Origin: JAUIIK01 sp963745675
Lineage (GTDB): Bacteria; Chloroflexota; Chloroflexia; Thermomicrobiales; CFX8
Assembly: GCA_963745675.1 (NCBI GenBank)
Contig: CAVUYM010000015.1
Span: 1-64,000, forward strand
Direction of reading: 5' to 3'
DNA length: 64,000 nt
Shown: positions 20,497-28,601 of the stretch, one piece after another
Numbering within the stretch: position 1 is the stretch's first letter
Layout: each line of letters begins with the position of its first letter
The notes under the pieces: model-generated
Seen by the model: the letters and a program-made list of their open reading frames with translations, nothing else
What the model was told of the DNA's origin: nothing
Databases searched by the model: none
Position numbers and translations under genes: made by a program

Positions 20497-21174
20497 GTGA
20501 AGCGACTTCTTCCTATGGAACCGGGGGCGAATATCAAGACCACCAAGGAGCTCGCATCGGACACGGCCTATTCACGTCTGCGTGAGTTGATCGTGACGGG
20601 CGCGATCCGACCCGGAGAGATCGTCCAGGAACAGCAGTTGTCGGCCCAGCTGGAGATTGGCCGCACGCCGGTGCGCGAAGCCCTTCAGCGGCTGGCGGGA
20701 GAGCGCGTTCTCACCATCATTCCGCGCCGCGGCATCGTCGTCGCAAAGCTCGGCATGCCGGAGGTCCTCGAGACGTTTGAAGCGCGCACCACGATCGAAG
20801 CAGAGCTGGCTCGACTTGCCGCGACGCGACACACCCCAGCCGAGGGCGAGCAGCTACGGATTCTCGCAGCCCAGGTTGATGCCGCAGCCGAGACGAAAGA
20901 CTTTCTCGAATTTCTTGCTGCCGACCAGATCCTGCATCACGCAATCGCCGATGCCGGCAGAAATCGCTATCTGGCGAGTGCCGCCGACCACCTCCTGATG
21001 ATGTCCGATTGGTTCTGGCATCAGTTCGTGCAGCGTTACGGGAACTCGGAAAGCCCTTATCTACGGCATGATGTGATCGTCGATGCCATCATCGCACGCG
21101 ACTGCCAGCGCGCAGGCGAGGCCATGTGCGAACACATTCAGGGATCGCGAGAACTGCTGAAAGAAAGCTTCTAG
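20497..21174 (+). CDS. GntR-family regulator with FCD ligand domain
   Basis: 225 aa. The N-terminal winged helix reads YSRLRELIVTGAIRPGEIVQEQQLSAQLEIGRTPVREALQRL, a clear GntR signature. The all-helical C-terminal FCD domain includes FEARTTIEAELARLAA, LAADQILHHAIADAGRN and HDVIVDAIIARD, supplying metal-coordinating Asp/His positions. Start is GTG 20497 or ATG 20515. By position it probably controls the preceding amidohydrolase genes, sensing an organic acid produced by the pathway. Confidence 0.92.
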   Translation: MKRLLPMEPGANIKTTKELASDTAYSRLRELIVTGAIRPGEIVQEQQLSAQLEIGRTPVREALQRLAGERVLTIIPRRGIVVAKLGMPEVLETFEARTTIEAELARLAATRHTPAEGEQLRILAAQVDAAAETKDFLEFLAADQILHHAIADAGRNRYLASAADHLLMMSDWFWHQFVQRYGNSESPYLRHDVIVDAIIARDCQRAGEAMCEHIQGSRELLKESF

Positions 21175-21244
21175 GCAGGAACGCTCCCTCGTTCGGTGTC
21201 ACAGGCGAATGCACGAGATTCGGCGGCCCGGATTACCGCCAGTT

Positions 21245-22822
21245 CTAGAATCCCGGCCGGTACTCACCCCACTCTTCCCGTAGAACACCGCAGATCTGAC
21301 CCAGCGTCGCGCCAGCCAGCAGCGCTTCGCGCATCACAACCAGCAAATTGCCATCGGACTGCGCGGTCGCACGCACGCGCTCGCAGGCTGCTTCAACCGC
21401 GGCACTATCCTGAGATTCCTTGTACGCATGAGTGCGCTCGATCTGAAGCTGCGCCTTTTCGCGGTCACTGTGGTGCGTTGGAATCTCGACATCCTCGCCA
21501 CGCTGGAAGTTGACGCCGACGATCTTCTGCTCGCCGCTCTGGACATCCAGCTCCCACTGGTAGGCGCTCGCGCCGATCTCATCCTGGACGAAGCCGCTTT
21601 CGACCGCAGCCACCGCGCCACCGCGCTTCTCGACCTCGGCAATCAGCTCCAGCGCCCGCTCCTCAATCTCGTCAGTCAACGCTTCGACCATATAGGAACC
21701 GGCCAGCGGATCGGCCGAGTCGGTGACGCCGGTCTCGTAGGCGATGATCTGCTGGGTACGCAGCGCCAGCGTCGCGGCGTCCTCGGTCGGCAGCGACAGC
21801 GCTTCGTCGTAGCCGTTGGTGTGCAACGACTGCGTCCCGCCCAACACAGCACTGAGCGCCTGGAGGGCAACCCGGACGACATTGTTCAGCGGTTGCTGGG
21901 CCGTCAAGGTCGAGCCGCCCGTCTGGGTATGGAAGCGCAACATCATCGACTTCGGATCTTGCGCGTCATAGCGCTCCTTCATCAACCTCGCCCACATGCG
22001 GCGCGCTGCCCGGTACTTGGCGATCTCTTCCAGGAAGTTGAAATGGGCGTTGAAGAAGAAGGAGATGCGCGGCGCGAAGTCATCGATGTCCAGTCCGGCA
22101 TCAAGCGCGGCATCGACGTAGGCTAGTCCGTTCGCCAATGTGAAGGCGACCTCCTGAACAGCCGACGAGCCCGCTTCGCGGATGTGATAGCCGCTGACCG
22201 AGATCGTGTTCCAGCGCGGCAATCGTTCGGCGCAATAGGCGAAGGTGTCGGTCACCAGCCGCATCGACGGACGCGGCGGGAAGATGTAGGTGCCACGCGC
22301 CGCGTACTCCTTGAGGATGTCGTTCTGGATCGTCCCGCCGAGCCGCGAGAGATCTGCCCCCTGCTCCTCGCCAACGAGCTGGTACATCAGCATCAGCAGC
22401 GCCGCCGGGGCGTTGATCGTCATCGAGGTCGTGACATCGTCGAGATTGATGCCCTCCATCAGCCGCCGCATGTCATCCAGCGTGCTGATCGAGACCCCGA
22501 CCAGCCCGACCTCGGCCTGCGCCCTGGGATCGTCGGCGTCAAGCCCGAGCTGCGTCGGCAGGTCGAAAGCGCAGCTCAAACCCGTCTGGCCTCGTTCGAG
22601 CAGCACCTTGAAGCGCTCGTTCGTCTCCTCCGCCGACCCGAACCCGGCATACTGCCGCATCGTCCAGAGCCGATCGCGGTACATCCTGGGATAGACGCCG
22701 CGGGTATAGGGATACTCTCCCGGCCCCGACTGCGGCCCCCGACCCTCGTCCTCGTAGACCGTCGGAATCTCGATGCCGGATGTCGTCGTTCGTTCGTTGA
22801 CAGCTTTTTCGGTAGTCGCCAT
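21245..22822 (-). CDS. Acyl-CoA mutase large subunit (methylmalonyl-CoA mutase family, no B12 domain)
   Basis: 525 aa covering only the substrate-binding TIM barrel and linker. Family blocks are YPYTRGVYPRMYRDRLWTMRQYAGFG, AFDLPTQLGLD, TSMTINAPA, GTIQNDILKEYAARGTYIFPP, ISVSGYHIREAG, RFHTQTGGSTLTAQQP and GGTQSLHTNGYDEAL. The usual C-terminal cobalamin-binding domain (DxHxxG) is absent, so a separate small subunit encoded elsewhere is needed. It isomerises a carbon-skeleton acyl-CoA such as methylmalonyl-, isobutyryl- or hydroxyisobutyryl-CoA. It stands alone, with no meaB or small subunit within view. Confidence 0.92.
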   Translation of the reverse strand: MATTEKAVNERTTTSGIEIPTVYEDEGRGPQSGPGEYPYTRGVYPRMYRDRLWTMRQYAGFGSAEETNERFKVLLERGQTGLSCAFDLPTQLGLDADDPRAQAEVGLVGVSISTLDDMRRLMEGINLDDVTTSMTINAPAALLMLMYQLVGEEQGADLSRLGGTIQNDILKEYAARGTYIFPPRPSMRLVTDTFAYCAERLPRWNTISVSGYHIREAGSSAVQEVAFTLANGLAYVDAALDAGLDIDDFAPRISFFFNAHFNFLEEIAKYRAARRMWARLMKERYDAQDPKSMMLRFHTQTGGSTLTAQQPLNNVVRVALQALSAVLGGTQSLHTNGYDEALSLPTEDAATLALRTQQIIAYETGVTDSADPLAGSYMVEALTDEIEERALELIAEVEKRGGAVAAVESGFVQDEIGASAYQWELDVQSGEQKIVGVNFQRGEDVEIPTHHSDREKAQLQIERTHAYKESQDSAAVEAACERVRATAQSDGNLLVVMREALLAGATLGQICGVLREEWGEYRPGF

Positions 22823-23073
22823 GGCTTACCTCTCCCGCACATGGGTCGAGTGTTGCAACCGGTATTGTAGCGGTCAGGACTCTTTACTCATGCCACGCCT
22901 TAACATGATCATGGACAATGATCTTGCAACTCACGAATCGTCATGGGTGTTGGCGTTGTGCATATCGGGATCCGTGCGCTCCAAACCCAAGTTTCAGCAG
23001 TCCGGCCAGCGCCACATCATGCCCTGGTGCGAGCGCTTCCTGACCGGAGAGCCAAGTATGTGAGAAGCGGTCC

Positions 23074-23758
23074 ATGACCTCGCAAAATTGTGTTCACTTC
23101 TACGACCTCCACATTTGGCTGAACCCGCTTGGACTTCAGCGAATGGTCATGTTCACCGCATTGAGTCCGACTGAAATTGCCCTGCGCATGCGACACATTC
23201 TCACCGAGGACCACAGTCGTATCCGCTCCAGGGAGTATCGAGAATTCGACTGGGCGGTCAAAAAATTTCTTAATGAAGCGCCGCGAATGACTGCAACAGA
23301 AAGAGAAGATCTACTCGCGAAGCTGCTGGCATGGACCCCTTCGCGGCGGCCCGGTAGGGCTCGTGCCAGAGGTACGGCATTGCCCTGGGGCCTCGACTTG
23401 CAACTGTATTACTCAGATTCGCGCCGTCTCGAAGTGCGCTACGAAGAGCGGCCGGGACGGAACGATCCTGCACTTGAAGCTCGCGACACCCGTTTCTGCG
23501 ATGTGGAGCTGGTACTGGATGTTCATGGCTCCGTACTCGACATACTTACTCGTCTCCGAAATGTTCTATGCGCGGACAGGGACCTTTTCGCGACCCATCT
23601 GGATCGAGTCGTTGTTCTACCTCGGAGGCGCATTCTTTCTGACTCTATTTATCTCTTACCTGATCATCAATCGCTGGCGCAGGCGCAACGATCTCGTCGG
23701 TTATCGCGAATTTCTCGTCGAGGCGATTGAAGCGCGCGAGATCGGACACCAACGATGA
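23074..23758 (+). CDS. WLNP-motif two-helix membrane protein, copy 1 (one frameshift)
   Basis: First member of a tandem family that I do not recognise. Layout: an N-terminal motif FYDLHIWLNPLG, a conserved block ALSPTEIALRM, a soluble core ending LEVRYEERPG, then, after a one-base shift near 23460, GTILHLKLATP and two hydrophobic helices (MWSWYWMFMAPYSTYLLV and FYLGGAFFLTLFISYLII). The charged tail is NRWRRRNDLVGYREFLVEAIEAREI. It carries an extra insert after the LSPTE block compared with the others. The stop overlaps an ATG in the next copy (ATGA). Confidence 0.7.
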
Positions 23759-23784
23759 CTGCCCAGTCACGAAGGAGAATATCG

Positions 23785-24469
23785 ATGCCACAGGGTGATC
23801 GCATCCGGTTCTACCAGCTTCACCGTTGGCTCAATCCGCATTCACGCCGATGCGGGAAACTTTGTTCCCTCACCCCGCAGGATATAAGGGCCCGGCTGTG
23901 AGTGTATCGCAAATTCGTCGAGGTGCCAGACCCGAAAAGACCCTTGGAACGTGCAGATGCATTGACTACGATACTGAGGCCTTCCGGACAAGCCCGGCCA
24001 GGAGAGGTAACACGCAGACGAAGGATCGACCTTCATCTCTGGCCCTGTCCTGAAGATGGTTCGATTATACGGCATCTTGCATCCCGAGGGGTTCGCTATG
24101 GGGCGCTGTAAGGCGGACCACATTGCGATTTCGCAGGGACGCTATCGCGAAATGCCAAAGGCGGGACCCGCATCGAAGCAACGTTTGGCTGGCACTGGTC
24201 GTGGATGGTGTGTTAACTGTTGCTTACGTTTCAGTTCTCTTTCCATCTCGAGTCTGCTCCTATATCTTGTCGACACGGGCCTGACGGAGACATTACAAAT
24301 CCTCATTCGCTGACTTCGGTGCACTAGGTTCGTCCTATTGCGATGCCCCAATAGTCGATATTTCGTCCAAACGTTGTGACGAGTTGGTCTCGCCGCAACG
24401 ATCTTGCGAATGTATCGCGAACTGATGATTAAACTCCTCGATGCCCGTGAAATCGAACCCTATCAGTGA
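23785..24469 (+). pseudogene. WLNP-motif family, copy 2, degraded
   Basis: Begins with a strong AAGGAG and ATG 23785, reading IRFYQLHRWLNPHSRRCGKLCSLTPQDIRARL, then an in-frame TGA at 23899-23901. About 150 bases without match follow. Recognisable pieces then return in other frames: GILHPEGFAM, a GGTRIEATF-like segment near 24160-24190, a hydrophobic stretch, and a tail RRNDLA/MYRELMIKLLDAREIEPYQ (24385-24469) equivalent to the tail of copy 1. Several shifts plus a stop and an insertion indicate a genuinely decaying copy rather than a single sequencing error. Confidence 0.6.
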
Positions 24470-25046
24470 GCGAGAAGACACGCACGAGGCTAGGCACGGT
24501 GGGGCCAGCGCCCATCCGCTGGTTCGAACTCCATCGCTGGTTGAATCCTTTTCCCGAAAACCACGCTCAGTACCAGACCGAACTAGCCCCACAAGCGATG
24601 GAAGAGATACTTCGGTCGTACGAAAGCAGCGGAGGCAAACCCGGAACTAACCAGCCACGCTTGGCCATTTGGTGGCAACAGATCGGTCATTTCTGCTGAA
24701 GTTCCGTGAACCGGTGATTCACATGCTGGGACCTGTGCTTGAACTCGATATGAATACTGACAAGCAGTCGACGATCGTCCTCGCTCGCCATTTCCGGGTT
24801 CGAGGCGACCTGTACAGCACCCTTCTCGGACTTCTGATCCTAGCCACAATCGGAATTGCCGCGCTATCGCTGCTAACGGGCATGCCAACGGCCTTGACGT
24901 TGACCCTCTCGATCTCATTGGGCTCATTCACGGTGGGCTGGTTCGTATGGGTCCAATGGCAGAACCGCAACCTGTGGTACCTCTGGAATGACTTTCTCGT
25001 ACATCAGCTAAGCGCCGAGCACGTCGTGGATCCGGTGAATTCGTGA
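24466..25046 (+). CDS. WLNP-motif two-helix membrane protein, copy 3 (one frameshift)
   Basis: Starts at GTG 24466, overlapping the stop of copy 2. It reads IRWFELHRWLNPFPENHAQYQTELAPQAMEEIL. After a frame change near 24670 it continues as VLELDM and two hydrophobic helices (LYSTLLGLLILATIGIAALSLL and LTLSISLGSFTVGWFVW). The tail is WQNRNLWYLWNDFLVHQL. Its stop overlaps the GTG start of copy 4. The soluble core looks shorter than in copies 6-8. Confidence 0.65.
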
Positions 25047-25572
25047 CAGTCAAGGCTAAGAAGAGTATTCGCTTCTACCAGCTTCGCCGCTGGCTCAACC
25101 CGTTCGCGAAGCAACACGCGCAGATGGTCGCGCCGTTGACGCCGCAAGAGATCGACCACGCATTACGGCCGTGCTATGCCCACTATTACTGGAGCCCCAT
25201 TGTCGACAGGCATCAGGATGGAACTCCACAGGCGCGTGGTTTTCGACTGGGCCTGAGCGGACTGGGATCGCGACAGTTGCAAGCCTCTTACTCGGCGCGG
25301 GATAGCGCAAGACCGAGATGCAGCTGGAGGTCAGCTTCACGAGAACAGAATTCGCGCGCACAATCGCCATCGCAGGGCTACTGTGTATCCCGTTCGTCCC
25401 GATAAGTTTCTTGACTCCAGTGCTGTTCAACTCTGGTTCATTCCAACAACGCGATTCCGGAATGTTCTCGATACTTCTGATGCTGGGGCCGACGCTATTG
25501 GCCGTATACGCCGCCGGAAGCTGGCATAGCCGCAGCAGCATGACACGATATCAGCCGGAAAGATCGGAATGA
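25043..25572 (+). CDS. WLNP-motif two-helix membrane protein, copy 4 (one frameshift)
   Basis: GTG 25043 overlaps the preceding stop. N-terminus IRFYQLRRWLNPFAKQHAQMVAPLTPQEIDHALRP is the clearest version of the family motif. The frame changes near 25310 and continues EMQLEVSFTRTEF into two hydrophobic helices (IAIAGLLCIPFVPISFL and FSILLMLGPTLLAVYAAG). The tail is WHSRSSMTRYQPERSE, shorter than in other members. Copy 5 starts five bases after the stop codon. Confidence 0.68.
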
Positions 25573-25576
25573 CACG

Positions 25577-26143
25577 ATGAACGCCGCGATCCGGTCGGAC
25601 AGTTCAGTTGACATCTACGAAATCGTGAGTTGGCTCCAGCGGTACGCGAAACCAGAGTTCCAGCTGATCGTCTGCCTCGAGCCCGAACAGATCGTGAGAC
25701 GCATTGAAGAGAATTTCACCGCTAGACGGAGCGATCCGAAATCGAGCCTATTCCCCTATGGGCGATTCGATGCTCGAAATCTGAAGCTCTACCACTATAT
25801 ATCTGGTATCTACCCGTTCTCGCATGATCCGCCTCCCCTGCGTATCTCGTTCGAGCAATATGCAACAACCACAACGGTCATCGGTACACTCGACCGATCC
25901 GATGACACGATCCTGCCGCCGCTATCAACGATGGCGGCGTTCGCTGGTGTTTTCGTCATGACCACTGCTATCTACGCCGACCCGAGGATGATGCTTGAGT
26001 TCATTGGGATATCTCTCTGCATGGGGATGCTCTACTCCATCGTTCAACAGGTACGGCGCGTGAGTCATCTGAGCTCGTACCGACGTTTCCTTGAAGCCCT
26101 ACTGGCCGACTCCCATGACGGCCATCGGGGGACCCGTCGATGA
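25577..26143 (+). CDS. WLNP-family two-helix membrane protein, copy 5 (divergent motif)
   Basis: 188 aa, intact. The N-terminal motif has drifted to IYEIVSWLQRYAKPEFQLIVCLEPEQIVRRI. The core retains GRFDARNLKLYHYISG. Helices are MAAFAGVFVMTTAIYA and FIGISLCMGMLYSIVQQ. The tail VRRVSHLSSYRRFLEALLADSHD keeps the conserved Tyr-x-x-Phe-Leu. Its stop overlaps the ATG of copy 6 (ATGA). Divergence from its neighbours suggests an old duplication. Confidence 0.75.
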   Translation: MNAAIRSDSSVDIYEIVSWLQRYAKPEFQLIVCLEPEQIVRRIEENFTARRSDPKSSLFPYGRFDARNLKLYHYISGIYPFSHDPPPLRISFEQYATTTTVIGTLDRSDDTILPPLSTMAAFAGVFVMTTAIYADPRMMLEFIGISLCMGMLYSIVQQVRRVSHLSSYRRFLEALLADSHDGHRGTRR

Positions 26144-26703
26144 CCGCCACAGCTCACGCCTACGAGACGAACATCCGCCGCCGAGATATCCACCGCTGGC
26201 TCAACCCGTTCCGCGTATGGCGCTCGGTGTTGCACACTCGATTATCCCCAGCGGAAGTTCGGGATGCGCTCCGTCCCCGACTCTATGAAATTCCCTGGCA
26301 CCCGGTGTCGGTTGAGCGTGAGCATTGCGGAGTCTTGCAGAATACCGATGAGATTGCGCTACAAGAACGCGGCAGAGGTCGTCGCTGGCTGCATCTTGAG
26401 TTTGACCCGAAAGTGACCGGCACGACCCTGCGCTTCAGGCTGACGCGGTCCAAGCTCGATATCGCAATCTTCGTGCTCATGCTTGTTCTGACCACATACC
26501 TGGTGGCCGCGATCGTCTCGATCCTCGTTGCCTTCTCCGACTCTAGCGAGTTGGACGCGTCGATCGTGCTGTTTAGCTTCGCGATACCTGGATATCTCGT
26601 CGCCCGGTACCTGTTAGGGCAATGGAGACGCCGAGGTGATCTGGATCACTACCATGCATTCCTCGCTTCAGTCATCAGCGAAGTAGAACTGGAGGCGGAA
26701 TGA
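26140..26703 (+). CDS. WLNP-motif two-helix membrane protein, copy 6
   Basis: 187 aa, intact. Motif DIHRWLNPFRVWRSVLHTRLSPAEVRDALRP is followed by a soluble core of about 80 residues with GVLQNTDEIAL and GTTLRFRLTRSK. Helices are IAIFVLMLVLTTYLVAAIVSI and IVLFSFAIPGYLVARYLL. The tail is GQWRRRGDLDHYHAFLASVISEVELE. Positive charges (QWRRR) after helix 2 suggest both ends are cytoplasmic. ATGA overlaps on both sides mark it as part of one transcription unit. Confidence 0.8.
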   Translation: MTATAHAYETNIRRRDIHRWLNPFRVWRSVLHTRLSPAEVRDALRPRLYEIPWHPVSVEREHCGVLQNTDEIALQERGRGRRWLHLEFDPKVTGTTLRFRLTRSKLDIAIFVLMLVLTTYLVAAIVSILVAFSDSSELDASIVLFSFAIPGYLVARYLLGQWRRRGDLDHYHAFLASVISEVELEAE

Positions 26704-27314
26704 GCACTCGATCCGAACTACCATCTCAGACTTTCGAATCTCAGGTTCCAACCCTCGAAGAGGGACCACGCTGGCTCAACCCGTTCACCAGCCAGCGGGC
26801 GGCAATGTGGACGCCACTGAAACCCGACGAAATCGAGGCCGCACTTCGACCATTGATGTTCAACTATCGTCGGAGCCATATACCGCATGAGGGAGTTTAT
26901 GGCGTCTTGAAGTCGTGGGGGTTCGTCATCTGGAGCCAGATGTTGCAGTCAACACGCCTGGACGTCCGCTACGAGAAACACCCTGGCGGAACGGTGCTCA
27001 ACATGCGTGTCAGACGGTCAGTTGCAGGTCTATTTTTGTGGGCTCTGAACATGGTGGGTTGGCCAGTTGCGGCCACCAGCTGGATCTATTCCCTCCACGC
27101 TTCCGGATTCTTCAGCTCAATTTTGTCACTCTCATTCGACGAACTCTGGATATCAGGGCAGAGATTTCCGATGCAGCCAGTGCTTTATTTGGTGTTGATT
27201 CCGTTTGCATTGCATAGCACGCTGAAATTCATCACGGACTGCTACCAACGGAGCGACGAGATCGACTATTACCGATCGTTACTGTCATACATCATCGACG
27301 CACGATCGAAGTGA
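26700..27314 (+). CDS. WLNP-motif two-helix membrane protein, copy 7
   Basis: 204 aa, intact. Motif PRWLNPFTSQRAAMWTPLKPDEIEAALRPLMF. The core has GVYGVLKSWGFVIW and LDVRYEKHPGGTVLNMRVRRS. Helices are LFLWALNMVGWPVAATSWIY and VLYLVLIPFALHSTLKFI. The tail is DCYQRSDEIDYYRSLLSYIIDARSK. It starts with ATG overlapping the stop of copy 6. The GGTVLNM strand before helix 1 aligns with GTILHLK of copy 1 and GTNLHVS of copy 8. Confidence 0.8.
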   Translation: MSTRSELPSQTFESQVPTLEEGPRWLNPFTSQRAAMWTPLKPDEIEAALRPLMFNYRRSHIPHEGVYGVLKSWGFVIWSQMLQSTRLDVRYEKHPGGTVLNMRVRRSVAGLFLWALNMVGWPVAATSWIYSLHASGFFSSILSLSFDELWISGQRFPMQPVLYLVLIPFALHSTLKFITDCYQRSDEIDYYRSLLSYIIDARSK

Positions 27315-27320
27315 CGACAC

Positions 27321-27947
27321 ATGCAGGCAGATAGCAACATGGAGCAACTGGGAAGACAGCAGGGCGATATCCGCTGGTATCAATTCCACCGCTGGCTCAA
27401 TCCGTTCCGCTCAGAGTACCTGGTGCTCTGGACACCCTTCACTCCGGAAGAGATCGAGTGTGAGCTACACCCGTTCATGTTCCGTCAGGCACGCAAGCAC
27501 GATCCGGGGCCGATTTTCAAGGGCCGGTTCGACCCAGCGGGGTTTGCTCTTCATCTTTGGAAAAAGCCGATGCCGGAGATGCACATACGCACATGGCTTG
27601 TGGCGCGTTACGAACCGTTGCGAGAAGGGACGAATCTGCACGTCTCATTCGGCTCGACGCGGCGGTCAGCTCGCATTGCAACAGCTATCATCTTGACGTC
27701 GATCGTTTGCGCCGTTGTCTTGGGAACTGCCGCCATCCTCACCTACGGTGTGTTCTACGGTCTCATCGCATTCTCAAGTGCGTTGACGGTAGTGGCCTTC
27801 GGCATTGGGCGATGGCATCACCGTCATGATCTGGACTTCTATGCCCGATTCCTAACCCTTGTGCTGACGGTCCACCGTCCGGATCAGTCTGCTCAGGCTC
27901 AGCACCAGGCCAACCAATTCCAACCGCTTCATCGCGAAGCACGGTAG
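27321..27947 (+). CDS. WLNP-motif two-helix membrane protein, copy 8
   Basis: 208 aa, intact, last of the tandem run. Motif IRWYQFHRWLNPFRSEYLVLWTPFTPEEIECELHPFMF. The core has GRFDPAGFALHLWKKP and VARYEPLREGTNLHVSFGSTRR. Helices are ATAIILTSIVCAVVLGTAAIL and LIAFSSALTVVAFGIG. The tail is RWHHRHDLDFYARFLTLVLTV with a Gln-rich end. Seven bases separate it from copy 7. I cannot assign a function. Confidence 0.8.
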   Translation: MQADSNMEQLGRQQGDIRWYQFHRWLNPFRSEYLVLWTPFTPEEIECELHPFMFRQARKHDPGPIFKGRFDPAGFALHLWKKPMPEMHIRTWLVARYEPLREGTNLHVSFGSTRRSARIATAIILTSIVCAVVLGTAAILTYGVFYGLIAFSSALTVVAFGIGRWHHRHDLDFYARFLTLVLTVHRPDQSAQAQHQANQFQPLHREAR

Positions 27948-28238
27948 CCTTCACCGCTCCCACTGCATCTGCCAGTTAATGAAGGTAAAACAATCCCGAT
28001 GACCGCTAAATTCGCGGGATCGACATAGACGTCGATTTGTCTCACGACGAAGCCGCCGGACGGGTAACCGAGTAACTCAATAGCGAAGTCCTCGGAGTGC
28101 TGACGACGATTGGCATCAAGCCATAGCCCGCCGTTGGCACTACCAGCGCCGATACACTGATCTATAACTGCCGTACCAGTCTGCGAGCTGAGATTTCCCG
28201 GCTGTTTCCCTCTTCCCTGTTACCTAATCCCTATTCCC
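27948..28238. other. Intergenic region with an antisense open frame of about 90 codons
   Basis: No plus-strand gene is seen. On the minus strand a frame without ATG/GTG/TTG at its head runs from about 28225 down to 27940 and reads sensibly (for example EDFAIELLGYPSGGFVVRQIDVYVDP), ending in TGA inside the end of copy 8. It may be a remnant of a decayed gene that lost its start, or chance. I do not recognise it. Confidence 0.3.
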
Positions 28239-28244
28239 TATAAT
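28239..28244 (+). promoter_or_regulatory. Consensus -10 (TATAAT) placing transcription start at the ylxP ATG
   Basis: TATAAT lies only seven bases before ATG 28252. A start point 6-8 bases downstream of a -10 falls on or beside the ATG, which implies a leaderless or nearly leaderless mRNA. No Shine-Dalgarno sequence is present (the gap is TGCCCCC). No good -35 is visible. Confidence 0.5.
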
Positions 28245-28251
28245 TGCCCCC

Positions 28252-28545
28252 ATGTTCATCGGAGTTGGTTACGTCACGATACAGGTCTTCGAGAGCCATT
28301 CGCTGAAGGAGAAGCGGCGGGTGGTAAAGTCGCTACTCCAGCGCGCCCGCAACCGCTACAACGCCGGCATTGCCGAAGTTGACTATCAGGACACCTGGCA
28401 GCTTTCCGGGATTGCGGTGACCTGCGTCTCGTCGTCGGCGCAACATGCGGATCAGATGGTGGCCGAGATCCTGCGCTTCATCGAGAGCAACGTCGCCTTC
28501 GGCTCGGTGGCCGACAAACACACCGAGATCATCCCCTTCGACTAA
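28252..28545 (+). CDS. ylxP: DUF503 / YlxP-family protein
   Basis: 97 aa. The opening MFIGVGYVTIQVFESHSLKEKRRVVKSLLQRARNRYN and the middle VAEVDYQDTW-type segment (here IAEVDYQDTWQLSGIAVTCVSS) match the DUF503 family found beside rbfA/infB in many bacteria. The small fold is ferredoxin-like; the function is not settled, with links to ribosome or cell-surface processes in some species. Here it is outside the nusA-infB operon. It appears to be expressed from its own promoter without a ribosome-binding site. Confidence 0.88.
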   Translation: MFIGVGYVTIQVFESHSLKEKRRVVKSLLQRARNRYNAGIAEVDYQDTWQLSGIAVTCVSSSAQHADQMVAEILRFIESNVAFGSVADKHTEIIPFD

Positions 28546-28601
28546 GGTCGTTTCGCTGGGGTCTCAGCCCCTCGGATTGGCGACCCGCTAGCTCATGTTC
28601 A

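Noticed and set aside
23074..27947. CRISPR array or direct DNA repeats explaining the repetitive appearance
   Set aside because: Repetition is at protein level only; spacing is gene-sized and no short identical DNA repeats recur.
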